NCBI GenBank assembly: GCA_013823855.1
Contig: PNMW01000059.1
Location: 62,001-126,000 of the forward strand
Direction: 5' to 3'
Length of the DNA: 64,000 bases
Source of the DNA: Lysobacteraceae bacterium
GTDB taxonomy: Bacteria; Pseudomonadota; Gammaproteobacteria; Nevskiales; Nevskiaceae
Part shown: piece after piece, positions 9,050 to 20,160 of the stretch
How the letters are laid out: each line of letters begins with the position of its first letter
How positions within the stretch are numbered: position 1 is the first letter of the stretch
The notes under the pieces: model-generated
What the model was told of the DNA's origin: nothing
Database searches by the model: none
Seen by the model: the letters and a program-made list of their open reading frames with translations, nothing else
Program-made: the position numbers and the translations under genes

Positions 9050-9646
9050 ATGACGAAATTCCTTGCCCGCCTGCTGATTGCCGCCTCGGCGCTGATCGGC
9101 GCGTCCGCCCATGCCGCCGAAGCCGCAGCGCCGGCCGCCAGCGCCGCCGAACTCGAGAACACGCTCTACCTCGACCTGCCGGCCGGTCGCGTGGTGATCG
9201 CGCTGCGCCCGGATCTGGCGCCGAAGCATGTCGCCCGGATCAAGGAACTGACCCGCCAGGGCTTCTACAACGGCATCAAGTTCCACCGGGTGATCGACGG
9301 CTTCATGGCCCAGACCGGTGATCCGACCGGCACCGGTGCCGGTGGCTCCGGCAAGAACCTGCCGCCGGAGTTCTCGACCGAACACCACGTCCGTGGCGTG
9401 CTGTCGATGGCGCGCGCCCAGGCGGTCGATTCCGCCGACAGCCAGTTCTTCATCATGTTCGGCCCGGCGCCGAGCCTCGACGGCAAGTACACGATCTGGG
9501 GTCAGGTCGAGAGCGGCATGGAGTATGTCGACGCGATCAAGAAGGGCGTGGCCTACGACAACGGTGCCGTGCTCGGCGAGCCGACCAAGATCGTCAGGAT
9601 GCAGGTCGCCGCCGACGCCGAGAAGGCCGAGAAGAAGGCCAAGTAA
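9050..9646 (+). CDS. periplasmic cyclophilin-type peptidyl-prolyl isomerase
   Basis: 198 residues from ATG 9050. An in-frame extension back to 8894 would run through the repeat element and is unlikely. Residues 1-23 are a Sec signal (ASAHAAEA). The cyclophilin core shows FYNGIKFHRVIDGFMAQTGD, GGSGKNLPPEF, DSADSQFFIMFG and the Trp in YTIWGQV. The enzyme isomerises prolyl bonds during folding of exported proteins. It resembles PpiA rather than cytoplasmic PpiB because of the signal peptide. The C-terminus is Lys/Ala-rich. Confidence 0.92.
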   Translation: MTKFLARLLIAASALIGASAHAAEAAAPAASAAELENTLYLDLPAGRVVIALRPDLAPKHVARIKELTRQGFYNGIKFHRVIDGFMAQTGDPTGTGAGGSGKNLPPEFSTEHHVRGVLSMARAQAVDSADSQFFIMFGPAPSLDGKYTIWGQVESGMEYVDAIKKGVAYDNGAVLGEPTKIVRMQVAADAEKAEKKAK

Positions 9647-9772
9647 GCGCACCGGGTGACGCCGCGATCGCCCGGCATCTTGATTGCGAGCACCATGTGC
9701 CCCATACAGCGCCAAGCGGTCGTCGCGCCGTATCGGGCGCGCCCGTTTCCGAATTCCGAGGTAAGAGCTCCC

Positions 9773-10084
9773 ATGCCGTTCTACGAATACGCCTGCACCC
9801 ACTGCGGCAAGCCGGTCACCCTGCTGCAGAAAATGTCCGACGCCCCCGCCGTCGACTGCCCGTCCTGCAACACGCCGGGGCTGGTCAAGCAGATTTCCGC
9901 CGCCGGCTTCCGCCTGAAGGGTGGCGGCTGGTACGAAACCGACTTCAAGTCCGGTTCCGACACCAAGCGCAACCTGGTCGAGGGCAGCAGCGACAGCTCC
10001 GCGAAGGCCGACAAGCCGGCCGAAAAGGCGGCGGCCACGCCTGCCGCGCCCGCTGCACCGGCGGCAACGACTCCGGCGCCCTGA
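9773..10084 (+). CDS. FmdB-type zinc-ribbon protein
   Basis: 103 residues starting MPFYEYACTHCG. Two CxxC pairs (Cys8/11 and Cys29/32) form the zinc ribbon of the FmdB/CxxC_CxxC_SSSS regulatory family, followed by GGGWYETDFK and a low-complexity Ala/Pro/Lys tail. An upstream in-frame extension to 9656 is rejected because the conserved family start is the Met at 9773. Its position directly before a DUF502 gene and aspS is a common gammaproteobacterial arrangement. Precise function unknown. Confidence 0.9.
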   Translation: MPFYEYACTHCGKPVTLLQKMSDAPAVDCPSCNTPGLVKQISAAGFRLKGGGWYETDFKSGSDTKRNLVEGSSDSSAKADKPAEKAAATPAAPAAPAATTPAP

Positions 10085-10088
10085 AGCG

Positions 10089-10778
10089 GTGACCGATCCG
10101 GTCGAACCGCTAGAGGCCCTGGCCGCGACGCCGCCGCCGTCTCCGGCGCCACCGCCGCCATTGATGATGACGGTGCTGCGCCAGTGGTTCTTCGCCGGGC
10201 TGCTGATCTGGGTGCCGCTGGCGGCGACCCTGCTGGTGATCCGCTTCCTGGTCGGCCTGCTCGACACCAGCCTGCTGCTGGTGCCGGACTCGATACGGCC
10301 GGACTTCCCCGGTTTCGGCGTCATCCTCAGCGTCGGGCTGGTGCTCGGCACCGGCGCGCTGGCGGCGAACTTCCTCGGCAGCCGGATGCTCAGCTGGGCC
10401 GAAGACCTGCTGTTCCGGATTCCGCTGATCCGCACCTTGTACGGCGGCGTCAAGAAGCTCGCCGAAACGCTGTTCTCGCGCGATTCCACCGCGTTCAAGC
10501 GGGTGGTGATGATCGAATGGCCGCGATCGGGCCTGTGGACCATCGGCTTCCAGACCGGCGACCCGATCCAGGTGGTCCGCGACGCCACCGGTCTCGAACT
10601 GATCCCGGTGTTCGTGCCGACCACGCCGAACCCGACCGGCGGCTTCATCATGCAGGTGCCGGCCGCCGAACTGCGCTTCCTCGACATCCCGGTCGAGGAG
10701 GGCATGCGCTACATCATCTCGCTCGGTGTGGTCGCCCCGGGCGCCAGCCCGCCCCCGGCGGCGAACCCGCCGCGCTGA
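10089..10778 (+). CDS. DUF502 family membrane protein
   Basis: About 229 residues from GTG 10089, four bases after the fmdB-type gene. ATG 10164 is the alternative and would drop a 25-residue Pro/Ala-rich leader; the choice is uncertain. Two membrane helices ([20 protein letters not shown] and [18 protein letters not shown]) are followed by [14 protein letters not shown] and [16 protein letters not shown], the characteristic DUF502 segments. Function is unknown. It is very probably co-transcribed with its upstream neighbour. Confidence 0.85.
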   Translation: MTDPVEPLEALAATPPPSPAPPPPLMMTVLRQWFFAGLLIWVPLAATLLVIRFLVGLLDTSLLLVPDSIRPDFPGFGVILSVGLVLGTGALAANFLGSRMLSWAEDLLFRIPLIRTLYGGVKKLAETLFSRDSTAFKRVVMIEWPRSGLWTIGFQTGDPIQVVRDATGLELIPVFVPTTPNPTGGFIMQVPAAELRFLDIPVEEGMRYIISLGVVAPGASPPPAANPPR

Positions 10779-10837
10779 ACACAGGGCAGGCGGCGGGCGG
10801 TACAATCCCGAGTCTTTCCCCCCGTTGCGTGATTCCG

Positions 10838-12643
10838 ATGATGCGTTCCCATTACTGCGGCCAGGTGACCGAGCAGCTCACCGGCCAGACCGTCCAGGTA
10901 TGCGGCTGGGTGCAGCGTCGCCGCGACCATGGCGGCGTCATCTTCATCGACCTGCGTGACCGTGCAGGCCTGCTGCAGGTGGTGTTCGATCCTGACAACG
11001 CCGAAACCTTCGCCGCCGCCGAACGCCTGCGCAGCGAATACGTCGTGCAGATCACCGGCCTGGTCCGCGCCCGTCCGGAGGGCACGGTCAACCCGAGCCT
11101 TGCGACCGGCCGCATTGAAGTGCTCGGTCGCGCGATCGAGGTCCTGAACAAGGCGGAGACGCCGCCGTTCCAGCTCGATGACGACACCGTCGGCGAGGAG
11201 ACCCGCCTCAAGTACCGCTACATCGATCTGCGCCGGCCGCTGATGCAGAAGAACCTGCGCCTGCGCCACGACGTGATCCGGCGCATCCGCAACAAGATGG
11301 ACGAACTCGGCTTCATCGACGTCGAGACGCCGATCCTGACCCGTGCCACGCCGGAAGGCGCGCGTGACTATCTGGTGCCGAGCCGCACCCATGAAGGCAA
11401 GTTCTTCGCGCTGCCGCAGTCGCCCCAGCTGTTCAAGCAGCTGCTGATGATCGGCGGGCTGGACCGCTACTACCAGATCGCCCGCTGCTTCCGCGACGAA
11501 GATCTGCGTGCCGATCGCCAGCCGGAATTCACCCAGCTCGACGTCGAGACCTCGTTCCTGTCGATGGAAGAGATCATGGCGATGATCGAGGTGATGTTCG
11601 TCGACCTGTTCCAGACGGTGATGAGCGTCGACCTCGGCACGCTGCCGCACATGTCGTACGCCGAAGCGATGGGCCGTTATGGCTCGGACAAGCCGGACCT
11701 GCGCAATCCGCTGGAGCTGGTCGAGATCAAGGATCTCGTCGCCGATTCCGAGTTCAAGGTGTTCGCGGCACCCGCCGTTGATCCCAAGAGCCGCGTGGTG
11801 GTGATGCGGGTGCCCGGCGGCGGCAAGATTCCGCGCAGCCAGATCGACGACTACACCAAGATGGTCGGCCAGTACGGCGCCCGCGGTCTCGCCTGGATCA
11901 AGGTCAACGAGTGGTCGACCAAGGGCCGCGACGGCCTGCAGTCGCCGATCGTCAAGAACCTGTCCGATGCGGCACTCGCCGGCATCATCAGCCGCTCCGG
12001 TGCGGTCGACGGCGACCTGCTGTTCTTCGGTGCCGACAAGTTCAAGGTGGTCTGCGACGCCATGGGCGCCCTGCGCATCAAGGTCGGCCTCGACCACGGC
12101 TTCACCGATACCAAGGGCTGGCGCGCGCTGTGGGTCATCGACTGGCCGATGTTCGAAGAGGACGACGGCCGCTGGGTGGCGCTGCACCATCCGTTCACCG
12201 CACCCAAGGTGTTCGACGTCGCCGACATCGAAGCCAACCCGGGCACCGTGCTGTCGCAGGGCTATGACCTGGTGCTGAACGGTGTCGAAGTCGGCGGCGG
12301 TTCGGTGCGCATCCACCGCGCTGATGTCCAGAGCGCGGTGTTCCGCCTGCTCGGCATCAGCGACGAGGACGCCCGTGAGAAGTTCGGCTTCCTGCTCGAT
12401 GCGCTGAAGTTCGGCGCCCCTCCGCACGGCGGCATCGCGCTCGGCCTCGATCGCCTGGTGATGCTGATGACCGGCGCGAGCTCGATCCGCGAAGTGATCG
12501 CCTTTCCGAAGACCCAGACCGCCCACTGCCCATTGACCAATGCCCCGGGCACGGTCGACGGCAAGCAGCTGCGCGAGTTGTCCATTCGTTCCACCGTGGC
12601 ACCGGCCGCCGCTGCGCCGCGCCCCGTGTCTGCCGAGGCCTGA
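10838..12643 (+). CDS. aspS: aspartyl-tRNA synthetase
   Basis: 601 residues from ATG 10838 (a second ATG follows immediately). Residues 1-105 are the OB-fold anticodon-binding domain ([21 protein letters not shown]). The class II catalytic core follows, with motif 2 in [15 protein letters not shown] and the C-terminal motif 3 [18 protein letters not shown]-type insertion domain separates motifs 2 and 3, as in bacterial AspRS. The enzyme charges tRNA-Asp. A TACAAT hexamer at 10801 may be its -10 box. The C-terminal extension ends in an Ala/Pro-rich tail. Confidence 0.98.
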   Translation: MMRSHYCGQVTEQLTGQTVQVCGWVQRRRDHGGVIFIDLRDRAGLLQVVFDPDNAETFAAAERLRSEYVVQITGLVRARPEGTVNPSLATGRIEVLGRAIEVLNKAETPPFQLDDDTVGEETRLKYRYIDLRRPLMQKNLRLRHDVIRRIRNKMDELGFIDVETPILTRATPEGARDYLVPSRTHEGKFFALPQSPQLFKQLLMIGGLDRYYQIARCFRDEDLRADRQPEFTQLDVETSFLSMEEIMAMIEVMFVDLFQTVMSVDLGTLPHMSYAEAMGRYGSDKPDLRNPLELVEIKDLVADSEFKVFAAPAVDPKSRVVVMRVPGGGKIPRSQIDDYTKMVGQYGARGLAWIKVNEWSTKGRDGLQSPIVKNLSDAALAGIISRSGAVDGDLLFFGADKFKVVCDAMGALRIKVGLDHGFTDTKGWRALWVIDWPMFEEDDGRWVALHHPFTAPKVFDVADIEANPGTVLSQGYDLVLNGVEVGGGSVRIHRADVQSAVFRLLGISDEDAREKFGFLLDALKFGAPPHGGIALGLDRLVMLMTGASSIREVIAFPKTQTAHCPLTNAPGTVDGKQLRELSIRSTVAPAAAAPRPVSAEA

Positions 12644-12649
12644 AGTTCA

Positions 12650-14134
12650 ATGACGATGATCCGCCGCCCCTCGCTGGCACGCGCGCTCCCGCTGGCGGCC
12701 GTCACGGCCAGTCTGGCGATGCTGGCTGGCTGCAATCCGATCGGCAGCGGCACCGGGCCGACCAGGCTGGTCATCAACGGCCCGACCGGCGAGGCCGACG
12801 CTGCCACCGGCGACACCTTCGTCTGTCTGCGTTCGGGCCTCACCGCGACACTGTTCTTCGAGAACGGCACCTCGGCGGACTTCACGCAGCGCGTCAACTG
12901 GTCGGTCCTGCCGGCCGACCAGAGCTTCCTGACCATCAGCAATTTCGATCGGACCACGGGTCTGGCCGGCGGCGTGCTGACGCCGGTCAGCGCAACGACC
13001 GGCGAGCAGCGGGTCCGGATCACGGCCAGCTTCAGCGGCCTGACGGACAGCATCGACATGCGGGTGATGCCGAAGCCGGACTTCACGCTGGTGCAGCGCA
13101 ATATCGGCACCAATCTGAACGAGGCCCTGCCGGCCGGAAGTTCGCCGACCGATCCGACCGTCGTCAGCACGTTCAAGCTCGGCCCGCTGACCTCGGTCGA
13201 TCTGGCGCTGACGGCCAATCTCGGCGGCATCCCGACCCGGATCGACTCCGCCGCCAACTGGAGTTTCGACACCGATGTCCCCGGGACCTCGGTGACCTCG
13301 GTCAGCAACGCCGCCAACGAGGTGGTGGCGACGATCAATTCCGACGGCCTGGTCACCGCGACCACGGTCGACCCGCGAACGCTGACCGCGCGCGCCACGT
13401 TCGCGCCGTGCAATCAGAGCATTGCCGTGCAGTTCTCGGTGTCGCCGATCCGGTCGGTCCGCCTGGTGCCGGAATTCGGTGCGCAGCCGTTGATCGTCCC
13501 CAATTCCGAGCGCTACACGGTATTCGCCGGCTTCGACGAAAGCGGTCCGGAGCAGAACGTCAGTCCGTTCGCGACGATCACCTCGAGCGACACGGCGGTC
13601 GCCAACTTCATCAGCGCCTTCATCGGGGTGCCGAACCTGATGAGTTCGATCGCCGCTGGCGGACCGATCACCCTGACCGTGACCCGGCCGGCCATCGTCA
13701 CCCCGACGCCGCCGGAGACCACCCCGGCGCGTCATGCGCCGACCATCCCGCAGACCGTCGTCGCCGACACCCTGGTCAGCGTCGCGCTGGAGCCGGCTGC
13801 CGTCAGCGCCGTGGTCGGCTCGGCCACGGTCTGTCCGACGCGCCTGGTGGGTACCTACAGCAGTGGCGCACAGCAGGACGTGACGCGCCGCGCGACGTTC
13901 GCCTCGAGCGATACCGCGATCGCCATCGTCAGCTCGCTGCCGCTGACTGCCGGCCAGGTCGGTTCGTCGGGCATCACGCCGGGCACCGCGACGATCACCG
14001 CGACGATTGCCAATGGCACCGGAACGCCGTTCACGGCGACTAGCAGCTTCACCTCGGTTGCGCCGACGACGACCCCGGCACCGTCTTGCCCGCAGAGCTT
14101 CGAACCGCTGCCGGGACAGGTCCCCGCCCCGTAG
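12650..14134 (+). CDS. putative lipoprotein with Ig-like (BIG2-type) repeats
   Basis: 494 residues with signal sequence and lipobox LAGC near residue 26. The mature part is Thr/Ser/Val-rich and beta-type. Repeated segments such as ITSSDTAVANF and FASSDTAIAIVSS, each followed by a GTATITATI-like strand, resemble bacterial Ig-like group 2 domains. It starts 7 bases after aspS, so may be read through from it, though no functional link is evident. It is probably an outer-membrane-anchored surface or periplasmic protein. Function unknown. Confidence 0.65.
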   Translation: MTMIRRPSLARALPLAAVTASLAMLAGCNPIGSGTGPTRLVINGPTGEADAATGDTFVCLRSGLTATLFFENGTSADFTQRVNWSVLPADQSFLTISNFDRTTGLAGGVLTPVSATTGEQRVRITASFSGLTDSIDMRVMPKPDFTLVQRNIGTNLNEALPAGSSPTDPTVVSTFKLGPLTSVDLALTANLGGIPTRIDSAANWSFDTDVPGTSVTSVSNAANEVVATINSDGLVTATTVDPRTLTARATFAPCNQSIAVQFSVSPIRSVRLVPEFGAQPLIVPNSERYTVFAGFDESGPEQNVSPFATITSSDTAVANFISAFIGVPNLMSSIAAGGPITLTVTRPAIVTPTPPETTPARHAPTIPQTVVADTLVSVALEPAAVSAVVGSATVCPTRLVGTYSSGAQQDVTRRATFASSDTAIAIVSSLPLTAGQVGSSGITPGTATITATIANGTGTPFTATSSFTSVAPTTTPAPSCPQSFEPLPGQVPAP

Positions 14135-14185
14135 AATGATGCACTGCCGCAAGGTGTTTCCCGCGGCACAGGAAGGAGGCACGGC

Positions 14186-15283
14186 ATGTCCGCCGCATTG
14201 AAGATCGATCAGTTCAACCTGCTGGACGACGAGTCCTGCGACGCCCGCATCGCGGCCGCGAAGGCGATTCTTGGCGATCGCCTGGCGATCCTCGGCCATC
14301 ACTACCAGCGCGACGAAGTGTTCAAGCACGCCCATTTCTCCGGCGATTCGCTGAAGCTGTCGCAGCTGGCGGCCAAGACCTCGGCCGAGTACATCGTGTT
14401 CTGCGGCGTGCATTTCATGGCCGAAGTGGCCGACATCGTCACCGATGGCCAGCGTCAGGTGATCCTCCCGGATCTCGCGGCCGGCTGCTCGATGGCCGAC
14501 ATGGCGAACCTGGTCAAGGTCCGCAAGTGCTGGGACGAGCTGTCGCAGATCCTGAATCCCGACGAAATGGTCACTCCGGTGACCTACATCAACTCGGCGG
14601 CCGACCTGAAGGCGTTCTGCGGCAATCACGGCGGCATCGTCTGCACGTCGAGCAATGCCCGCGCGGTGCTGGAATGGTCATTCGGCCGCCGCGAAAAGGT
14701 GCTGTTCTTCCCGGACCAGCACCTCGGCCGCAACACCGGCCTGACCATGGGCTTGCCCCTGGAGCAGATGGTCACCTGGGACTTCACGCAGCCGCAGGGC
14801 GGCCTGACGGTGGAGGAAATCCGCCAGGCGAAGATCATTCTCTGGAAGGGCTTCTGCTCGGTCCACCAGATGTTCCACCCGGCGCAGATCGAGAAGTTCC
14901 GCCGCGAGGTGCCGGGCGGCCATGTGATCAGCCACCCGGAGAACTCCTACGAGGTCTGCCAGGCCTCGGACTTCGTCGGCTCCACCGAATACATCCTGCG
15001 CGTGGTCCGTGCCGCCGAACCCGGCTCGCACTGGCTGGTCGGCACCGAGCTGAACCTGGTCAACCGGCTCAGGGACGAGATGAAGCCGAAGAACGTGACC
15101 GTGCAGTTCATGTCGCCGATGGTCTGCATGTGCTCGACGATGTTCCGTACCGATCCCCAGCATCTGGCCTGGGTGCTCGACAACCTGGTCGCGGGCACCG
15201 TCGTCAACCGCATCCAGGTGCCGAAGGATGTCGCCGTGCCGGCGCGCCGGGCGCTGGATCTGATGCTCGAAGTCGTCGACTGA
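14186..15283 (+). CDS. nadA: quinolinate synthase A
   Basis: 365 residues. HHYQRDEV near residue 38 and the repeated SGDSL-type substrate-binding segment are typical of NadA. Candidate 4Fe-4S ligands are Cys101 (AAGCSMAD), Cys224 (KGFCSVHQ) and Cys314/316 (MVCMCSTMF). The enzyme condenses iminoaspartate with dihydroxyacetone phosphate to quinolinate in NAD synthesis. An AGGAGG Shine-Dalgarno sequence lies just upstream. nadB is not nearby. Confidence 0.97.
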   Translation: MSAALKIDQFNLLDDESCDARIAAAKAILGDRLAILGHHYQRDEVFKHAHFSGDSLKLSQLAAKTSAEYIVFCGVHFMAEVADIVTDGQRQVILPDLAAGCSMADMANLVKVRKCWDELSQILNPDEMVTPVTYINSAADLKAFCGNHGGIVCTSSNARAVLEWSFGRREKVLFFPDQHLGRNTGLTMGLPLEQMVTWDFTQPQGGLTVEEIRQAKIILWKGFCSVHQMFHPAQIEKFRREVPGGHVISHPENSYEVCQASDFVGSTEYILRVVRAAEPGSHWLVGTELNLVNRLRDEMKPKNVTVQFMSPMVCMCSTMFRTDPQHLAWVLDNLVAGTVVNRIQVPKDVAVPARRALDLMLEVVD

Positions 15284-15334
15284 GCCGCCCGGCAGCCCCC
15301 GAATTCCCTTTCATCACGCCTCCCGAAGACGCAC

Positions 15335-16624
<1,290 letters not shown>

Positions 16625-16681
16625 GCCATGCCCGGGGCGTGGCCCAGCTGTGCGTCGCCGTCGGTCTGAGGAGACGCACGC

Positions 16682-17278
16682 GTGCAATGCCCGTTCTGCA
16701 AGGCCCCGGACACCCGGGTCATCGATTCGCGGCTGTTCGAGGACGGCACCCAGGTGCGGCGACGCCGCGAATGCCCGGCCTGCGATGCCCGCTTCACGAC
16801 GTTCGAGCGCGCCCAGCTGCAGATGCCGTACGTGCTCAAGCGCAGCGGCACGCCGGAGCCGTTCGACGAGGACAAGCTGCGGCGCGGCATCGAGCACGCG
16901 ATCTTCAAGCGGCCGGTGCCGCCGGAGAAGGTCGATCACGCGATCGAGAACGTGATGCGCCGCTTGCGCGCGGTCAATGAGCGCGAAGTGCCGTCGATGC
17001 GGATCGGCGAGTGGGTGATGGATGAGCTGCGCGACCTCGACCACGTCGCCTACGTGCGCTTCGCGTCGATCTACCGTGCGTTTTCCGACGTCAATGCCTT
17101 CCGCGAGGAGATCAACCGCCTCGAACAGCTGCCGACCCCGGAAGCCCGGCGCAGCCAGATGCTGCTGATCGAGAACGATCCGGCCGCCGCCGCCGCCGCC
17201 GCGCTGGCAGCGGCCACGGCCAAGCGACTGGCCGTGGAACACGACAAGCCGGCCAAGGCGACCAAGCGGGTCAAGTGA
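16682..17278 (+). CDS. nrdR: transcriptional repressor NrdR
   Basis: 198 residues from GTG 16682. The N-terminal zinc ribbon has CPFCKAPDTRVIDSR and RRRRECPACDARFTTFE, and an ATP-cone domain follows (VLKRSGTPEPFDEDKL). NrdR senses (d)ATP and represses ribonucleotide reductase genes. It is longer than the usual 150-170 residues because of a C-terminal tail rich in Ala and Lys (about residues 160-198). Its stop codon overlaps the GTG start of ribD by four bases, implying translational coupling. Confidence 0.96.
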   Translation: MQCPFCKAPDTRVIDSRLFEDGTQVRRRRECPACDARFTTFERAQLQMPYVLKRSGTPEPFDEDKLRRGIEHAIFKRPVPPEKVDHAIENVMRRLRAVNEREVPSMRIGEWVMDELRDLDHVAYVRFASIYRAFSDVNAFREEINRLEQLPTPEARRSQMLLIENDPAAAAAAALAAATAKRLAVEHDKPAKATKRVK

Positions 17279-18381
17279 GCGCACCGGATCCGTCGTACAT
17301 GCGCCGCGCCCTGGCGCTCGCGGCACGCGGCAAGTGCACCACCCAGCCCAACCCGCGGGTCGGCTGCGTGCTGGTGCGTGACGGCCCCGATGGACCGCAC
17401 ATCGTCGGCGAGGGCTGGCATCAGCGCGCCGGCGAACCGCATGCCGAAGTATTCGCGCTGCGCATGGCCGGCGACCGCGCCCGAGGGGCCGATGCCTATG
17501 TGACGCTCGAACCCTGCGCCCATCAAGGCCGCACGCCGCCCTGTGCCGATGCCCTGATCGCGGCCGGCGTCGGCCGGGTGTTCGCGGCGGTCGGCGATCC
17601 GTTCGAGCAGGTGGCTGGCGCCGGCTTCGCCAAGCTGCGCGCCGCCGGCATCGCCTGCGAATCCGGGCTGCTGGAAGGCGAAGCGCGCGAACTGAGCCGC
17701 GGCTTCCTGTCTCGGATCGAACGCCGGCGGCCGTTCGTCACGCTGAAGCTGGCGATGAGCCTCGATGGCCGCACCGCGATGGCCAGCGGCGAAAGCCGCT
17801 GGATCACCGGCGACGCCGCGCGTGCCGATGTCCATCGCCTGCGCGCCGAAGCCGGTGCCGTGCTGACCAGCGGCGACACCGTGCTGGCCGACGATCCGGA
17901 ACTCAGCGTCCGCATTCCGGAAGCCGGCGCCGAAGGCTGGCGCCAGCCCGATCGCATCGTGCTCGACAGCCGGGCCAGGGTGCCGGCATCGGCGAAAGTC
18001 TGGAAGGGTGCTGCGCGGCGGTTCTGGCTGACCGCCTGCACTGCGGATGCTCCGGACGGCGTCGAAGCCGCCGTGCTGCCGTGCGCTGCCGACGGCCACC
18101 TCTCGCTGCCGGCGGCGCTGGCATATCTCGCGGCGCGCGATGTCAACGAGGTGCTGGTCGAATCCGGTCCGCGCCTTGCCGGTGCCTTCCTGCGCGCCGG
18201 CCTCGTCGATGAACTGGTGGTCTACGCAGCGCCCAAGCTGCTCGGCAGCGCGGCACGCGGGCTGGTCGATCTGCCCGGCCTCGAACGGCTGGCCGACCAC
18301 CTCGCGCTGCACTTCACCTCGGCCGAATGGGTCGGCCCCGATCTCAAAATCACGGCTCGCACGACGAGCAGGGAACGCTAA
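17275..18381 (+). CDS. ribD: bifunctional riboflavin deaminase/reductase RibD
   Basis: 368 residues. The N-terminal cytidine-deaminase-like domain carries the zinc motif HAE in GEPHAEVFAL and PCAHQGRTPPCADAL. The C-terminal reductase domain starts near residue 150 with PFVTLKLAMSLDGRTA and includes NEVLVESGPRLAGAF. Together they deaminate and reduce the GTP-derived pyrimidine in riboflavin synthesis. GTG start overlaps nrdR; ribE follows after two bases. Confidence 0.97.
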   Translation: MSAPDPSYMRRALALAARGKCTTQPNPRVGCVLVRDGPDGPHIVGEGWHQRAGEPHAEVFALRMAGDRARGADAYVTLEPCAHQGRTPPCADALIAAGVGRVFAAVGDPFEQVAGAGFAKLRAAGIACESGLLEGEARELSRGFLSRIERRRPFVTLKLAMSLDGRTAMASGESRWITGDAARADVHRLRAEAGAVLTSGDTVLADDPELSVRIPEAGAEGWRQPDRIVLDSRARVPASAKVWKGAARRFWLTACTADAPDGVEAAVLPCAADGHLSLPAALAYLAARDVNEVLVESGPRLAGAFLRAGLVDELVVYAAPKLLGSAARGLVDLPGLERLADHLALHFTSAEWVGPDLKITARTTSRER

Positions 18382-18383
18382 GG

Positions 18384-18983
18384 ATGTTTACAGGAATCGT
18401 GGAAGCGCTCGGGCGCGTCGACAGGATCGAGCAGGTCGGCGGCGATGTGCGCCTGACCATCGCCACCGACGGCCGCTATCTGGACGGCGTCAATCTCGGC
18501 GATTCGATCGCCAGCAACGGCGTCTGCCTGACTGCGGTCGGGCTGCCGGGCAAGGCCTTCATCGCCGATGTCTCGGTGGAAACCCTCGATGCGACCACCG
18601 CCCGCCAGTGGCGGGTCGGCACCCGGCTGAACCTGGAACGGGCGCTGACGCCGCACAAGCCGCTCGGCGGCCACATGATGTCCGGCCATGTCGATGGCGT
18701 CGGCCATCTGGTCGGGAAGCACGTCGACGCCCGCTCCTGGCGGCTGAGCTTCGAGGCGCCGGCGGCCATCGCCCGCTACATCGCCCGCAAGGGCTCGGTG
18801 GCGATCGACGGAGTAAGCTTGACGGTCAACGCGGTCGAAAGATGCCGGTTCGAGGTCAACATCGTGCCGCACACCTGGGAAAACACGACCCTGGGCAGCC
18901 TGGAACCCGGCCATCCGGTCAACCTCGAAGTCGACCTGATCGCCCGCTACCTCGAACGCCTGCTGGAGGCCCGCAGTGAGTAA
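18384..18983 (+). CDS. ribE: riboflavin synthase alpha chain
   Basis: 199 residues from ATG 18384, preceded by an AAGG ribosome site. It opens with the invariant MFTGIVEALG and contains two lumazine-binding barrels, the second marked by GHMMSGHVDGVGHL and SVAIDGVSLTVN. It dismutates two 6,7-dimethyl-8-ribityllumazines into riboflavin. The earlier in-frame start at 18327 lies inside ribD and is rejected. The stop overlaps the GTG of ribBA by eight bases. Confidence 0.97.
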   Translation: MFTGIVEALGRVDRIEQVGGDVRLTIATDGRYLDGVNLGDSIASNGVCLTAVGLPGKAFIADVSVETLDATTARQWRVGTRLNLERALTPHKPLGGHMMSGHVDGVGHLVGKHVDARSWRLSFEAPAAIARYIARKGSVAIDGVSLTVNAVERCRFEVNIVPHTWENTTLGSLEPGHPVNLEVDLIARYLERLLEARSE

Positions 18984-20139
18984 TGTCCACCCGATTTCCG
19001 AAGCTCGCGGCCGTGGCCTCGACAGTACCGAAGAGATCATTGCCGACATCAAGGCCGGCAAGATGGTCGTCATCATGGATGACGAGGATCGCGAGAACGA
19101 AGGCGATCTGATCATGGCGGCGGTGCACTGCCGGCCGGAAGACATCAACTTCATGGCCCGCTTCGGCCGCGGCCTGATCTGCCTGACCCTGACCGCCGAG
19201 CGCTGCCGCCAGCTGCGTCTGCCGCCGATGGTCGCCTACGGCGATGACCTGCACCAGACCGCGTTCACGGTGTCGATCGAGGCCTCGCAGGGTGTCACCA
19301 CCGGCATCTCGGCACATGACCGCGCCGCCACCGTGCAGGCCGCCGTCAAGTCCGATGCCCGCCCCGAAGACCTGGTGCAGCCGGGCCACATCTTTCCGCT
19401 GATGGCCCAGCCGGGCGGCGTGCTGACCCGCGCCGGCCATACCGAAGCGGGCTGCGATCTGGCCCGCCTGGCCGGAGTCGAGCCGGCCTCGGTGATCGTC
19501 GAGATCCTCAACGACGACGGCACGATGGCGCGCCGTCCGGATCTGGAGATCTTCGCTCGCGAGCACGGACTCAGGATCGGCACCATCGCCGACCTGATCC
19601 GCTACCGCCTGCACCACGAGCACACCATCGAGCGGGTTGCCGAAACCACGGTGCGCACCGAGTTCGGCGATTTCCGGCTGGTGACCTATCAGGATGCGGT
19701 CGAGAACACGCTGCATCTGGCGCTGGTGCGCGGCAATGTCGAGGCCGACCAGCCGACCCTGGTGCGCGTCCATGTCGGCAACATCCTGTCCGACGTGCTG
19801 TGCGTCGAGCATCCGGATTTCTCCTGGCCGCTGCGCAAGGCGCTGAAGCGAGTCGCCGAGGAAGGCAGCGGCGTCGTCGTGCTGCTGCGCAAGACCGCAT
19901 CGCCGCGCGACCTGGTCAAGCAGATCATCTCGCTGTCGACGCCGCACGCGGCCAGTGCCAATCCGGCCGCCACGGCCGGCGTCGACGATGCCCAGAGCCT
20001 GCGCACCTATGGCATCGGCGCCCAGATCCTGATCGATCTCGGCGTGCGCCGGATGCGGGTGCTGTCGGGCTCGTCGTACCGCATGCAGGCGCTGTCCGGC
20101 TTCGGTCTCGAAGTCGTCGAATACGTTCACACCCAGTAA
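18976..20139 (+). CDS. ribBA: 3,4-dihydroxy-2-butanone-4-phosphate synthase with degenerate GTP cyclohydrolase II domain
   Basis: 387 residues. Residues 1-210 are an intact RibB domain: [13 protein letters not shown] and [15 protein letters not shown] include the catalytic acidic and His residues. Residues about 215-387 align with RibA, but the zinc motif expected as SECLTGDxxxxxRCDC reads [15 protein letters not shown], and the EGRGIGL loop is [14 protein letters not shown] cyclohydrolase activity is therefore unlikely (a RibBX-type protein), so a separate ribA should exist elsewhere. Late motifs such as [10 protein letters not shown] survive. Confidence 0.93.
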   Translation: MSNVHPISEARGRGLDSTEEIIADIKAGKMVVIMDDEDRENEGDLIMAAVHCRPEDINFMARFGRGLICLTLTAERCRQLRLPPMVAYGDDLHQTAFTVSIEASQGVTTGISAHDRAATVQAAVKSDARPEDLVQPGHIFPLMAQPGGVLTRAGHTEAGCDLARLAGVEPASVIVEILNDDGTMARRPDLEIFAREHGLRIGTIADLIRYRLHHEHTIERVAETTVRTEFGDFRLVTYQDAVENTLHLALVRGNVEADQPTLVRVHVGNILSDVLCVEHPDFSWPLRKALKRVAEEGSGVVVLLRKTASPRDLVKQIISLSTPHAASANPAATAGVDDAQSLRTYGIGAQILIDLGVRRMRVLSGSSYRMQALSGFGLEVVEYVHTQ

Positions 20140-20160
20140 GCCACTACCTAGAGCCATTAC

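Noticed and set aside
12650..14134. Ig-like lipoprotein as part of an adhesin or secretion system
   Set aside because: No anchor other than the lipobox, no passenger or secretion genes nearby; only a domain-level description is supportable.
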